From Podospora bellae-mahoneyi (lineage: Eukaryota; Ascomycota; Sordariomycetes; Sordariales; Podosporaceae), in the NCBI RefSeq assembly GCF_035222275.1, contig NW_026946359.1:248001-312000 (forward strand): a DNA stretch of 64,000 bases. Direction: 5' to 3'. The position numbers were made by a program, and so were the translations under genes. Positions 22,159 to 33,495 of this stretch are shown here, one piece after another (within the stretch, counting starts at the first letter, position 1; every line of letters starts with the position of its first letter). The notes under the pieces were generated by a model. That model saw only the letters and a program-made list of their open reading frames with translations, had not been told where the DNA came from and did no database searches.

Positions 22159-23253
22159 TTTGGATCACTGGAGAAGGATGTGGATGGGGTGGGATGAGAG
22201 GAACAAGGTGGGGTAGTGGTAGAATGTCAGGTTGAGATGGAAGAGGTCTAAAATTATATGTAAATGATAAAATACCTGCCGGGCCGGTCGTGTCCCTGGT
22301 GTAAGTGACGACGATGGTCTTGGTGTTGTTAAATAAAGTGGGTCATCCGAGTGCCGAGCGCTGTGGGGGAGGTTGCATTGACCGGGAATGCCTCGGTTCC
22401 ATGTTAAGCAGTCCCCGATAGATGCATGAGCACATGGAGCGGGTCTCGAGCTGTCTGAGCTCAAGCCTCAAAAATTGTGAAGCATCTGCAGGGTCTCCGC
22501 CGCATCGTTGGTGTGGCTTTGTCACCGTTACGAAACGTTACGAGCCCAACTGCCACACCAGCCACATTTTCCCCCACACGCACATGTCACCCTGCAGCCA
22601 TCGTCCCTCGTGCTCGCTTTCCCTGCCGTCTGGTTCCCCCCTTGTCTGATCTCGTTTCTTTGCTTGCAGATAAGGCCGGCGTCGTGGAACCGAACCTTTA
22701 CACCAGCTCTTTCAACAACTGGCTTTCCTTTTTTAATTGCAGTCTGAATAAAGTTGATCGCATCGCGAAGGAAAAGGAGAAAACGAAAAGAACGGGAGCC
22801 CACTTTTTTCCCATGCAGGTGTTGTACTGTGTACCTCACCGCTCCTCTCTTTAATCTTGCTTGTCTTTGGTGTCGCAAAGTTCAACCTTTTCGATCGACG
22901 AAAACGCACAAATTTCCGGTTGGCGCAAACGCAGGTTTCGTGTGTGGCTGGTCTTTTTAGTTATTATTTTTGTTATACAGAAGGATACACGAATTACCAG
23001 CTTTTTTGTGCCATAGAGCAACACACAGAGAGCAACAGGTTTCCACACTCGAGTAACAAAGACCACCGAGGGTCGTCAAACACTTTGAGCGAGAGAGATC
23101 CACGACGCTACGAACGAACGAACCCCGCCCGAGACATTCTTGGAGTTGCGCGCGCATAGCACACACAGACAAACGCTACCACTACCCAACACCACACCAG
23201 AACCCTTTTCATAAACCATATTTGAGGCGAAACACCCAGATAAAAACGATCGC
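22159..23253. promoter_or_regulatory. Intergenic, divergent promoters of SDR and Rab4-like genes
   Basis: 1.1 kb between two divergent starts. Many short frames occur but none is supported. The right half is rich in CA-type stretches near the Rab start and is probably a long 5' UTR. Confidence 0.5.
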
Positions 23254-24493
23254 ATGAGCAGCTACGTCGAGCTCTCCGGCTTCGGCCGGCCCCGCCGGGG
23301 ATCCTCCGCCGCGAGCGACACGAGCAGCGCCGGCACAGTCACCCGCGGACAGGACAGAGAACAAGAGCTAGGGAGCATGTACGACTACTTGGCCAAAATC
23401 ATACTGCTAGGTCCAAGCGGGACTGGAAAGTCTGTTTCCCCCCATGCCACCAACCCCCAACTTTGAACTTTTGCTGACTTGCCTGTATGCATTGTAAAGG
23501 TCCTGTCTCCTCCATCGTTTCGTCAAGTCCGAGTGGCGCGTGCTATCCTCCCAGACTATCGGCGTCGAGTTTGCCTCCAAGATCATCAAAGTCGGTACCG
23601 GCGCGAGGAGGAAGCGAATCAAACTCCAGCTTTGGGATACCGCGGGCACGGAAAGGTTCAGGTCGGTGTCGAGGTCGTACTATCGGGGCGCGGCGGGCGC
23701 GATACTGGTATATGATGTCACCAGCCATGCGAGCTTCAACAGTCTGCAGCCTTTTCTGAACGATGCGAGGGCGCTGGCGAGTCCGAATTTGAGTCTGTTG
23801 TTGGTGGGGAATAAAGTCGACTTGGCGGCTAGCCAGACGGGAGCGTACTCGGATTATGAGGATAATGATGACTGGGGGAGGGATAATAGGCTAGGAGTAG
23901 GGGGTGGGAGGGGTGGGGGGTTGCCGACGCCGAGCAGTATCGCCAGTAGCAGTGTTACTTCTTTTCAAACTACAACAACGACGATGACGGATCGGACTGA
24001 GCAAGGGGGGAGGGGTCAGCAGACGCCGATGGTGCCGAGTTCGTATTCTAGTATGTCGACTATTCACCCGGGGCTGGGGTCACAACTGAAGGCGACGATT
24101 GCGCCGGATGGGAGAGAGGTGGGCGCGGTTGAGGCGTCGAGGTGGGCGAACACGGTGAACATTCCTGTGACGATGGAGGTTTCGGCGCTGAGTGGAGAGG
24201 GTGTGGATGAGGTCTTTGGGAGGTTGGCGAGGATGATTTTGACCAAGATTGAGTTGGGAGAGATTGATCCTGACGATCCGATGAGTGGGATTCAGTATGG
24301 TGATGCTGGCGCGCTGTGGAATGCTGGCGCAAGTGATGGCGGGAGCATCAAGAGCACTTTGACGGCTGATGACGTTGGCGTCGGGGGAAGAAGGAGAAGG
24401 GGAAAGCCAAAACGGATGGGACAGGGTGGGCTGAGAGAATGGGAGGAAGTTTTCACGCTGACGGGAAGGAGAAGAAACCGGGGGTGTTGTTGA
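23254..24493 (+). CDS. Rab4-like small GTPase with large internal insert
   Basis: Exons 23254-23429 and 23500-24493 (70-nt intron with donor GTCTGT, inside the P-loop Lys codon) give 389 residues, against about 210 for a usual Rab. After a 41-residue Ser/Arg-rich extension comes MYDYLAKIILLGPSGTGKSC, the Rab4-type start and P-loop (53-60). G3 is WDTAGTERF, G4 is NKVD (163-166), G5 is EVSAL (about 285). Between G4 and G5 lies a ~100-residue Gly/Ser/Thr-rich insert (about 168-265). The C-terminus RRRNRGCC ends in two Cys for geranylgeranylation. Rab4 proteins direct recycling from early endosomes; the insert may change partners or turnover (inference). Confidence 0.9.
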
Positions 24494-25702
24494 TGATGGG
24501 AGTCGAAAGACGAGGACCTAATGATACCATGGGGCGACTAATACCTGGTAATGGACTGACGATGTGTATGGACTTTTTATGGCATATTTATTCTGCACGA
24601 CGCTTATCATGTGGCATGGAGTTGGTAGAGGAGCGGGCGGGTCTGTCTCTCTAGACACTCTTTGTTTTTCTTTTTTTTTTTTTGTTTTTTTTTTGGTACT
24701 GCATAGCCTACATGAGTTATTTGTTCTATATTTTTTGATCTTCGTCTGTCTTGATGCAACAGCGGGATGATTTCAGGATCTGGCACCTGAGCATAGTTCG
24801 GCGGGTGCCTTGGGGGTTATCATGCTGTTGCCGATGCATGTGATATAGATGGCAGAAACGAAGGGTCCGATATGCACAAGGCTGGACCAACGCAGTCCGT
24901 CGCTGCAGATTGTCACGGCGAAACAAAAACTTCCATATGCGCTCCTATCTGGTGAGCTGACTGGCTATACTTCGGCCATCATGAGCTGCTAGCTGGTGAG
25001 GTGAGGTTGGAGTTTAGCCTAAAACGGACGCGGACAGCGTCCTTCCGGGCGCCCAAGGAACTTCCGCACTATCATCAGCAGGAGCTTTGATCCTCTGACT
25101 CGGCAATGTTTTCTGACACAAAGAGAGCAGAAGTGGACAAAATTCGTTTCTGAAGCATTCAAGAGAGAGCTTATGACCTCGTTATAGTTGCAGGCTCATG
25201 ACTGGCATCAATCATGATGGGCTGGTGCCACAAGCAACCACCAAGCAAATGCCCCAATTTTGCACTTAGATACTCCAACAACAGCATCACAATTGGAGAA
25301 AGCAAGCTCCATCTGCAGACCCCAACACGGGATGGACGGCCAGGATGGATGACCTGCAGCCCCTGGGCGTGTGGGGTGAGGCCAGGGGAGCTCCTTCTTC
25401 ATTCGCAACGCCATTTGTTCCCTCGGGGTGCCTTCCCCCGCGGTCTTCAACACGGTGAGCGGCAGCTCGAATTCCAGGCCATGAGAGGAAACATTGAAGA
25501 GCTATAAGACAGCTCTTGCTCTGGACATGTTCAAGAAATACACAACTTTCTTGTCGGCAGCAGCAGCAGCAACCACAGTTTGTGTCTCTCTGTGAGAGTC
25601 ATCACCAGGCTGCCCCTCCTTCCACCACCTGTACCCCACTGTCGTTCCCCTCACTGCCCCTCACCACCAACAACCCCACCATACGATAGGAGTTTATGTA
25701 CC
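24494..25702. other. Intergenic, no gene seen
   Basis: 3' flank of the Rab gene with T-rich runs near 24665-24697, and the 5' flank of beta-mannosidase with C-rich runs just before its start. No supported gene in 1.2 kb. Confidence 0.5.
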
Positions 25703-28323
25703 ATGGCTCCCGCCGCCGCTATCGTGGTCCCCGTCGACAAGAACTGGGAGTTCAAGCAGCTCGACAAGGAAGACGCCGAGTTCCTCCCCGTTTCCCAGTT
25801 CCCGACCAACGTCCACCTCGACCTCATTCACCACAAAATCATCCCCGACCCCTTCATTGGCAAGAACGAGCTCGATGTGCAGTGGGTGGGCGAGGCGCAA
25901 TGGGTCTACAAGACTACGTTCAAGGGACAGCCCGTCCCAGAGGGGGCCAAGGCTGTGTTGGCCTTCGACGGGTTGGACACCTTTGCGACTGTAAAGGTGA
26001 ACGGGACCACGATCTTGGAGACAGATAATATGTTCACTCCTGAGAGGGTGGAGGTGACAGGGCTGTTGAAGGAGGAGAACGAGCTTGTTATCAGCTTTGA
26101 CAGTGCCTATCTCAGGGGCTGGAAGCTGGTTGAGAAGTATCCTGAGCACAAGTGGGGTGTGTGGAATGGTGATAATTCGAGATTGGCTGTGAGGAAGGCG
26201 CAGTATCACTGGGTATGATCTCTCTTATGCAGGCTGTCAAGGAGTATCTTGCTAACAAGGATAAATAGGGATGGGACTGGGGCCCGGCACTCCTGACTTG
26301 CGGACCATGGCGGCCAATCAACCTCGAAATCTACGAAACGAGACTTGCAGACCTCAGCTTTGACAGCACCATCTCCGAGAATCTTAAGTCAGCCGGCATC
26401 AAGGCCACAGCTGAAGTTGAGGGGCCAGGTGGAAAGGTCAAATTTGAGCTCTCGCTCGATGGTGAACAAGTGGGATCCCAAACCGCAGACGCCAATGGCT
26501 CCGGCAGCGTCACAGTTTCCTTCCATCTCGACAATCCTTCGCTTTGGTATCCCTTCCGCTATGGAGAACAGCCCCTTTACACACTCACGGCCACTATCCT
26601 GAGTGGCGATAATGAGATTTCCAGCATCAGCAAACGGATCGGTCTTCGCCGGGCCGAGCTCGTTCAGCAACCACTCCTTGACCAGCCCGGAACCTCCTTC
26701 TTCTTCCGCGTCAACAACATTCCCATCTACTGCGGTGGCTCTGACTGGATCCCGGCCGACAACTTCATCCCCCGTATCACAGCCCAAAAATACTACGAAT
26801 GGATTTCTCTTATCCGTGATGGCAACCAGTTCATGGTCCGTGTTTGGGGCGGCGGCATCTACGAGGAACAGGCTTTCTATGATGCATGCGACGAGCTCGG
26901 CGTTCTCGTGTGGCAAGACTTCATGTTCGGCTGTGGCAACTACCCTGCCTGGCCTGAGCTGAGGAAGTCTATTGACCGGGAGGCCCGTGAGAACGTCAAG
27001 CTCCTCAGACACCACCCTTCTATCGTCATCTGGGCTGGCAACAATGAGGACTACCAGTACCAGGAGTCTGCTGGGTTGACCTACGATTTTGAGAACAAGG
27101 ACGCCGAATCTTGGCTTCAGACCGACTTCCCAGCGAGATACATCTATGAGAAGATTCTCAGTGATGCCTGCGCGGAACTCATTCCAAGTACTTTCTACCA
27201 TCCTGGCAGTCCGTGGGGTGCGGGAAGGGATACACACGATGCCACGGTGGGCGATATCCACCAGTGGAACGTCTGGCATGGTACCCAGGAGAAGTGGCAG
27301 GATTTTGACAAGCTCTCTGGAAGATTCGTCAGCGAGTTTGGCATGCAGGCTTTCCCCGACGTCAAGACCATCGACGCGTATCTGCCTCTCGGCAAAGACG
27401 ACCCGGACCGATACCCCCAGTCTTCCACTGTCGACTTCCACAACAAGGCCGACGGTCACGAGAGGAGAATCGCTCTGTATCTGGTGGAGAACATGAGATA
27501 TGCCCCTGACCCCTTGGAACAGTTTGTCTACTCTACCCAGTTGATGCAGGCAGAGTGTCTTGCCAGCGCGTACAGACTCTGGAAGAGGCAGTGGAAGGGT
27601 CCAGGGAGGGAGTACAACGCGGGTGCTTTGGTGTGGCAGATCAATGACTGCTGGCCGGTGACGAGTTGGTCGATTGTGGACTTTTATCTCCGGCCAAAAC
27701 ACGCTTTTTACACGGTCAAGCGGGAGATGGCGCCCGTTTCGGCGGGGATCACGCGCAAGATTCACAAGCACCCCAGGGATAAGTACACGCGGGTGTATAT
27801 CGACACTGAGACGAAGATTGAAGTCTGGGCGAGCAACCTTACCCTTGAGGATTTGACTGTTGATGTGGTGCTCAAGGCTTGGGATGTTACTACTGGGGAG
27901 TTGACGCTTGAAAAGAAGATTGCCGAGGGGTTGGTCCTGCCAGAGAATAGATCGACGGAAGTGGGCGCGTTGGATGTTCCTGTGGGGGAAAAGGGCAAGG
28001 GAGAGGAGAACAGGATTGTCGTGACGGCGTATATTGTTCAGAATGGCAAGCAAATCGCGCGGTATGTCAACTGGCCGGAGCCGCTCAAGTATGTGCACCT
28101 CCAGAAGCCGAAGGAGCTCAAGGTGGTGCTCAATGATGATGCCACGGCTGTGGACATCAGCGCTGAGGTCCCCGTCAAGGGTGTCGCGCTGGAGTGCGAG
28201 GATGATGCGGTCAAGTTTGATGATAATTTGGTGGATATTGTTCCTGGGGAGGTGGTTTCTATTGCTGTCAAGGGGGCGACGAAGGAGACCAAGATTTCGA
28301 CGAGGTATTTGGGCATGATCTAG
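25703..28323 (+). CDS. Beta-mannosidase, glycoside hydrolase family 2 (intracellular type)
   Basis: Exons 25703-26212 and 26269-28323 (56-nt intron GTATGA...TTGCTAACA...AATAG, phase 0) give 854 residues. The splice joins KAQYHW to GWDWGPAL, a hallmark of the family. The GH2 order is visible: an N-terminal sugar-binding domain, an Ig-like domain, then the TIM barrel with the acid/base Glu in WAGNNED (Glu about 430) and the nucleophile Glu in FVSEFGMQAFP (about 526). There is no signal peptide, as in fungal beta-mannosidase B forms that work inside the cell. It removes beta-1,4-mannose from the ends of manno-oligosaccharides taken up after mannan breakdown. The start is the first ATG in the frame, context ACCATGG. 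Confidence 0.95.
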
Positions 28324-28512
28324 ACTTGTTTGCTTTTCATTTGCTGGGATTTTTACAGGGCAAAGGGAGAAAATTGACGATGTGATATTCTCAGACATAC
28401 CTTAGATGATATGCAGTTGGTAGGCCTTGGAAGAAAGACAATAGGCCGGTTTAACATCCCCAAAAAGAACTTTCATGCAATGACTTGGCTCAAGTATTGA
28501 GATCATCCGGGC

Positions 28513-28570
28513 AGGCCAACACATCATCAAGCCATTAAAATATAGTCGTACGGCCTCATATTATCACTGA
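28513..28570. repeat. Degenerate 21-bp repeat units near J-gene relic
   Basis: AAGCCATTAAAATATAGTCG (28529) and ACGGCCTCATATTATCACTG (28550) are two neighbouring 21-bp units of the same AGGCC(T)-(A/T)-rich type as the arrays at 50284 and 52461; a partial unit precedes them. They lie about 210 nt before the J-gene relic. Only a few diverged units, so the assignment is tentative. Confidence 0.4.
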
Positions 28571-28779
28571 AACCCTTTTCGATTACCTCTCACCACCCAT
28601 TGACTACCTGTTTAGCCATACAGAATCTATTTTGGGGCCTCTTAACCATCTTCAAAGGACTAGTGGCTTTCTTTCACTGTCTTGTTTCAAGCAGCAATCT
28701 CGACTTTTCTCACATACTCGGTGTATTCACCATTCACCACTTCATGCTTCAGTTGTTCATCACATTCAACTCAACAGCG

Positions 28780-29015
28780 CGGACCTTGCGGGCTTTCCTT
28801 GGGCGCTCTGAGAAAGGCACTCAGACCGCTGCCAATATACAGTTGAGTTCACTCAGGATATATAACAAGTTGACAGGGGCAAACCGTGCCGCAAGTATAG
28901 GAGACACTACGTGGCTGATATGGGAAGAGGAGACATAGAAAGTGTAGAAGAGGAAGAAGTTGATAGCCGTATGACGTAGGTACGCAGGAATAAGACGTTG
29001 CATTCTCAAATACAT
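28780..29015 (+). pseudogene. Relic of a J-protein gene 3' end
   Basis: This segment matches the last ~180 coding bases and the 3' flank of the J-domain gene at 50493-51660 (compared on that gene's coding strand). Shared blocks in the same order and spacing are CGTGCCGCAAGT (28885), CACTACGTGG, GAGGAGACATAG and, beyond the stop, AAGACGTTGCATT (28992). Translated, TCRKYRRHYVADMGRGDIES corresponds to ACRKCKKHYVESILRRRHRR. Upstream similarity fades near 28780, and no J domain or coiled coil is recognisable. It is a decayed, partial duplicate. Confidence 0.7.
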
Positions 29016-29224
29016 TAGTCACCTGCCAAAAGTCGTTTGGACAAGCCAAGGTCCCTACAACTCTGCTGCTAAAGACGTCAAAATAAAAGAAAATTTATGA
29101 TATGTATGCTAAAAGACCAAGGTCCCATGTCCCAATGCCGTCCGGTACGCCATAACACCCACCATGCAAGTTTTTTTCCCTTCTCTCCGGTTGTTTTTAG
29201 TTTAACTTTGTTGATATTGCTTGC

Positions 29225-30431
29225 TTAGCAGCAGCCAGTGTTGCCTTTGGCCGCCTCAAGCTTGGCAGGGTCAACAGAGGTGTCAAGCTCGGTCTCCACC
29301 TTCTCGTTGGGGCCGGCAATGAGAATCTTGATGACCTCACCCTCCTTAACCTTCTTGAACGCCGACTCGGCATCCTTGAACGCAACGACGCCATTGACGA
29401 GCTTCTTGACGTCAACCTTGCCAGCGGCCACGAGCTCAATAGCAAGCTTGTAATCACCGCTGCCGTAGCGGAACGAGCCACGGGCCGTCACCTCCTTCAG
29501 GCAGAGAGCCATGATAGGGAAGTTGATGTCCGACTTGCCCATGCCGCCCTGGACGTAGGTGCCACCCATGCGGACAACGTGGAGGGAGGTCTGGATGCTA
29601 GGCTCGGCACCGGAGGCGTCAATGACAACGTCGGCGCCCTTGCCGAGGTTGGCAGAGGCGATGAGGTTCTTGGCATTCTCCTCGGCGGAGACACGCTGGG
29701 AGAGGTAGGTGTGGGTGGCGGCGAAGGACTTGGCAAAGTCCAGTTTCGACTGGACAATGTCGACCTGGACGATCTTGGTGGCGCCGAAGGAGGCAGCGAC
29801 GGCGGCACAGAGGAGGCCAACGGGGCCGGCGCCCATGACGACAACGCTGTTGCCAGGCTGGACGCGGGCCTGCTTGACGATGTGAACAGCCACGGCGAGA
29901 GGCTCGATAAGGGCGCCCTCTTGGAGAGACACGTTGTCGGGCAGCTTATAGCAGAAGTCGTGGGGAGCGGACCAGAAGCCTGTTAGCGTGCCGTCGTAGG
30001 GGGGAGTGGCGGCGAAGACCATCTCGTGGCAGAGGTTGTAGCTGCCGCCGAGGCAGTCGGGGCAGCGGCGGCAGGGGTAGCCGGGCTCGAGGGCAACACG
30101 GTCGCCCTTCTTGAGGTCTGTGACTCCGGAGCCGACCTCAACGACGGTACCGGCGGACTCGTGGCCGAGGACCATGGGGTCCTTCACGACGAAGTGGCCA
30201 ATGGCGCCGTGGACCCAGTAGTGGACATCAGAGCCGCAGATGCCGGTGTAGTTGATGGCGACGAGAACATCGTGGGGGGACTTGAGCTTAGGGATTGGGC
30301 GCTCCTCGAAGGAGACATCATTGGGCTTGTTGAGGACGAAAGAAAGGTTCTGTTTGGCATCGGTTAGCTTGCGCGGTAGGGGGGTAGTTGTTGAAGCTCT
30401 TGAAAGCCATGACGGAACTTACGGAAGACAT
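29225..30431 (-). CDS. D-xylulose reductase (xylitol dehydrogenase)
   Basis: Minus-strand exons 30431-30423 (ATGTCTTCC only) and 30349-29225, joined by a 73-nt intron (GTAAGT...GCTAACCG...ACAG), give 377 residues. The zinc-dependent MDR fold is clear: ICGSDVHY and GHESAGTV for the catalytic zinc, four Cys in [15 protein letters not shown] for the structural zinc, [14 protein letters not shown] typical of xylitol dehydrogenases, and the Rossmann motif [10 protein letters not shown]. It oxidises xylitol to D-xylulose with NAD in the fungal D-xylose and L-arabinose pathway, in the cytosol. L-arabinitol 4-dehydrogenase is the closest alternative; the PPYDGTL stretch and the length favour xylitol. 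A TATATA lies near 30589-30594, ~160 nt upstream. Confidence 0.93.
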
Positions 30432-31670
30432 TGTGACTATGGGAGGGCTGCGCAAGAACTGTACAAGAAAGAATAAGAGAGATTCAATGAGCTATCAGCG
30501 CTTGCTTGCGGAGTGGAACTGATTAGGGGATTGTCAAGAAAAAGGATGGACAAGAGAGAGAGAGAAAGAAGACCCCAGGGCCTACGAATATATACGAAAG
30601 CCAAGTCGAGCCACCCCGACTCAGGAGCTAATGTTCAATCTCCCAGCAAGAAGAGTAAACCCGCTTCTCGGAGATATCCCAGATGGCCAGAACCTACCAG
30701 GAGGACCGCAACGATGGATGAACTGGATGGAGGGGGGGCGAGTGCGGGGAGCTTCTCCTCCAAAGTGCCCCTCCATGCGCGTGTACCTGACCGGTGACCA
30801 CCAATGTGACAATCTCGGTGGCCTGGAAGGTTGGGCTCGATACCATGCTGTAGAGAAAACCCCCCACTACAGGGCGGGCATTACGCCATGGATTCCATGG
30901 CTTTACACGGCGCCCATCTTGGTCTCTTTTCCTGGTGTTGCAGGTGAAGGATCGAGCTCTGGGAGAGCTTGAAGCACAGGACCCCACCCCACGAAATGCT
31001 CGACATTTATCCAGACATTTTACCCGCTCCAATCAAAATCGGAGCGCATTTCCGGTGGTATCCGCTCCTGCGAGGGGGATATCATCTTTTTCACTCCTTC
31101 TGGTGCCTGATGCAGCGCTGTTAAACCTAGACACCTGGACCAGGTGTCAGCTGAGAGTCAGAGACTTCTCAGGATAAAAACAAAAAAAGGAGAATGGTTA
31201 ATGTCGGCTGAAGTTGTTTTGTTGGATTGCCGCAGGGTTGGACTCGGGCCCCCGAGCGACTGGGTGGACTGGGATGAGAAAGCACCATGAGGGCATTGTG
31301 GGCTGATTGAGGTCTTCAAAGCCTGGTTCATGGGAGGACAGAGGATTTGATATGCCGCTGCAACGGAACCTCAAATGCAAGTGCGGCTCGAGGGTGGTGT
31401 GCGGTCGCTTGCGCGTGATCGAGATGCATTCGCTACTGCACCAATGCCTTTGACATATCTATTATACCGCTGAGCGCGGCAGTTGGAGCTGCGATCTCGG
31501 AATGATATCAGTTTTGCGATATATAACCTATCCAAGGGGGATCACCAAGGGTAAAACAGCCCAAAGATACAATGATCATTTTTGTACCAGTTGGCATTAG
31601 GCCAGTGGAAGATATACAGTCCAAAAAGAAAAACCACAGCTATTATTTAGCCAATAATAAAGTAAAAGAA
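30432..31670. other. Intergenic, no gene seen
   Basis: 1.2 kb between xylitol dehydrogenase and the tRNA gene. The left end carries the dehydrogenase promoter (TATATA near 30589) and a short GA-rich run near 30555. No supported gene. Confidence 0.5.
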
Positions 31671-31782
31671 TGATGAGAGTGGGATTCGAACCCACGCCCC
31701 TTTCGAGACCAGGAAATACTTTACAGTATGGTAATTCAAGTGGACCTGAACCTGGCGCCTTAGACCGCTCGGCCATCTCACC
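31671..31782 (-). tRNA. tRNA-Leu (anticodon CAG), with intron
   Basis: On the minus strand the acceptor arms GGTGAGA/TCTCATC pair (one G-T), discriminator A. The D arm is TGGCCGAGCGGTCTAAGGCG. The anticodon stem CCAGG/CCTGG encloses TT-CAG-G, anticodon at 31748-31746, followed by an intron of about 30 nt. Long variable arm and T arm GTGGGTTCGAATCCCAC. Its body is nearly the same as the tRNA-Leu(AAG) at 60726. Confidence 0.92.
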
Positions 31783-32034
31783 GTGTTGTCGTGTAATCTG
31801 GTGGCAAATCTTATCCCTAAGCTCGTACAAGACACTCGGCAACCGAATGCAACTTGAAAAGGGGCCCCCTTTTCCCTGTATCTCGGCGCAACCCAGACTC
31901 CCAATCCTTAAAACCACGACACTCAAACATCTTCACGCTAATTCTCAGAGGTCAACTAATCCGAACGTTGAGTAAGTGAATATGTGGCTCTTTTCATGGT
32001 ATCAACTACGACTCAATGACTATCAATACGCAGC

Positions 32035-33043
32035 TTAACCGCGGTAGCCCGATCCCATCCAGGGTGGCAACGCCAACGTGCATCCTCCGTCCTCATTAAC
32101 TTTCGTTTCTGAGTCTTTCTCTTTCACAGTATCCCTAGAATCAAATCTGCGAATTCTCATCATACCTCGCAAAGATAAATCCGGCAGTTTGCCGATGGCA
32201 GCATCGTTCGAGGAACCGTAATTCCTATCCGGCCGCATTGTGACTGCCACGATGAGATCAGCCAGGCTCGCATCACAGACCAGAGCCCGGCGCCAAATCG
32301 GGCGGTTTGGCAGCAAAGCAAAGACTTCCGCCTGTATTGTTGTGTTTTGCGCTTCGCTCTTATTTTTCGGCCATCGTGCCACCATCTTTCCCAGATCTGC
32401 CTCTTCAACAAACTTCTGGTCGTTGCTAAAGAGGTAAACAGCGACAAGCCATTTACCCGTCAAATAAGTCTTTGAAGGGTCCTGCTGCGAGTACACCATT
32501 TGTCTGCCCCAGGTTCGGTAAGGTCTGCAGCAACAACCATAGGCTTTTCCTTCACACGGGCATCCAGCTTTGTAGCGGTGCAAAGGAGAGGTGATTTTGG
32601 CCGAGAGTGGCGCGACTGGATAGTTTCGCCAATTGACCAGTGATTCCAAGTCTGGGTTCTTTCCCACAGATGACGGCGGCTCCACCAGAAGACATCACAC
32701 GATGATTTCCCAGGGCGCATCGCTTGGCTCATACCCAGGTGTTGTTTGGGATGAATGGATCAAGTAGCGAAAGTTTCGGACCGGAGGTATATTTGATTCC
32801 CGCGTGGCAGTGAGTGAAGTAGTCTTCTTGATTGCGGTAACGGTCGCAGATCGCCCGCTCGATCATATCCCAGATTTTGCAAGATAGAGAGCTGAGCCGC
32901 AGCCATCGGCGCAGCGTGTTATTCTCAGCATCTTCCTCAAGTGGCTCGCGCATGAGCATGTTCTCGGGACGAACATGATGACTTCTCAACGAGTGTAATT
33001 CCATGTTAGCCGTTGACGTCTCATACTTTGTCATCTTTGCCAT
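32035..33043 (-). CDS. Unrecognised protein with Cys-rich patch
   Basis: Two long minus-strand frames can be joined as exons 33043-32735 and 32658-32035 by a 76-nt intron (GTATGA at 32734, acceptor AAAG at 32659, phase 0), giving 310 residues. The first part reads MAKMTKYETSTANMELHSL and SSLSCKIWDMIERAICDRYR. The second has a Cys-dense patch (AGCPCEGKAYGCCCRPYRTW), then a globular stretch (GKWLVAVYLFSNDQKF, FALLPNRPIWRRALVCDASL). No signal peptide or membrane segment; I recognise no domain. The acceptor lacks a pyrimidine tract, and the CCCAG eight bases downstream would break the frame, so the junction is uncertain. They could be two genes. Confidence 0.5.
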
Positions 33044-33495
33044 TGTGGGCGTCTGCTCAAGTGGCACCGTCGTTGTCGGTGAGAGAGAACTTGACTGCTT
33101 TGAATCTCGAGGTCGGAGGTGTTGAATGTAAGTGAGATGCAAGAAGAGAAAAGTAATGTGGGATCCAGGCGAAATTAAAATACTGCAGAGGAGGCGCCCG
33201 TCTCAAACTGAGTTGACGAGGCTTAATTTAGTCAAACCTTGCAATCGTTTACGAGATATCCGCCACACTGTGGGCAGAAACCAGGCCAATATACGCTTGG
33301 AATAAGACTGAAAATATGGACCGAGGCTGGTCTTATTTGATGCACCCCAAAATAGTGTTTCTTATCGGCATACGGATTATGGGATGTCCTAAAACAAAAC
33401 CTGTCAGTTGAATAACAGGCTATTTCGGGCATGTGCAGTGGTCAACACACACTTCAACTCTGCCCCTCTGACGTCTAATTGCTTGTAACCGATGT
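33044..33495. other. Intergenic, no gene seen
   Basis: 5' flank of the unrecognised gene and 3' flank of the folylpolyglutamate synthase gene. Confidence 0.5.

Noticed and set aside
26389-28398. A 669-codon open frame on the minus strand
   Set aside because: It lies wholly opposite the beta-mannosidase coding sequence; its Arg/Leu/His-rich content is a shadow of that gene's codon use.
31597-31926. Short frames over the tRNA-Leu(CAG) locus
   Set aside because: The segment folds as a complete tRNA; the frames are incidental.
32460-32732. A second minus-strand frame overlapping the unrecognised gene
   Set aside because: It would follow from the CCCAG acceptor but ends after a few dozen residues; the alternative junction keeps the long open frame.
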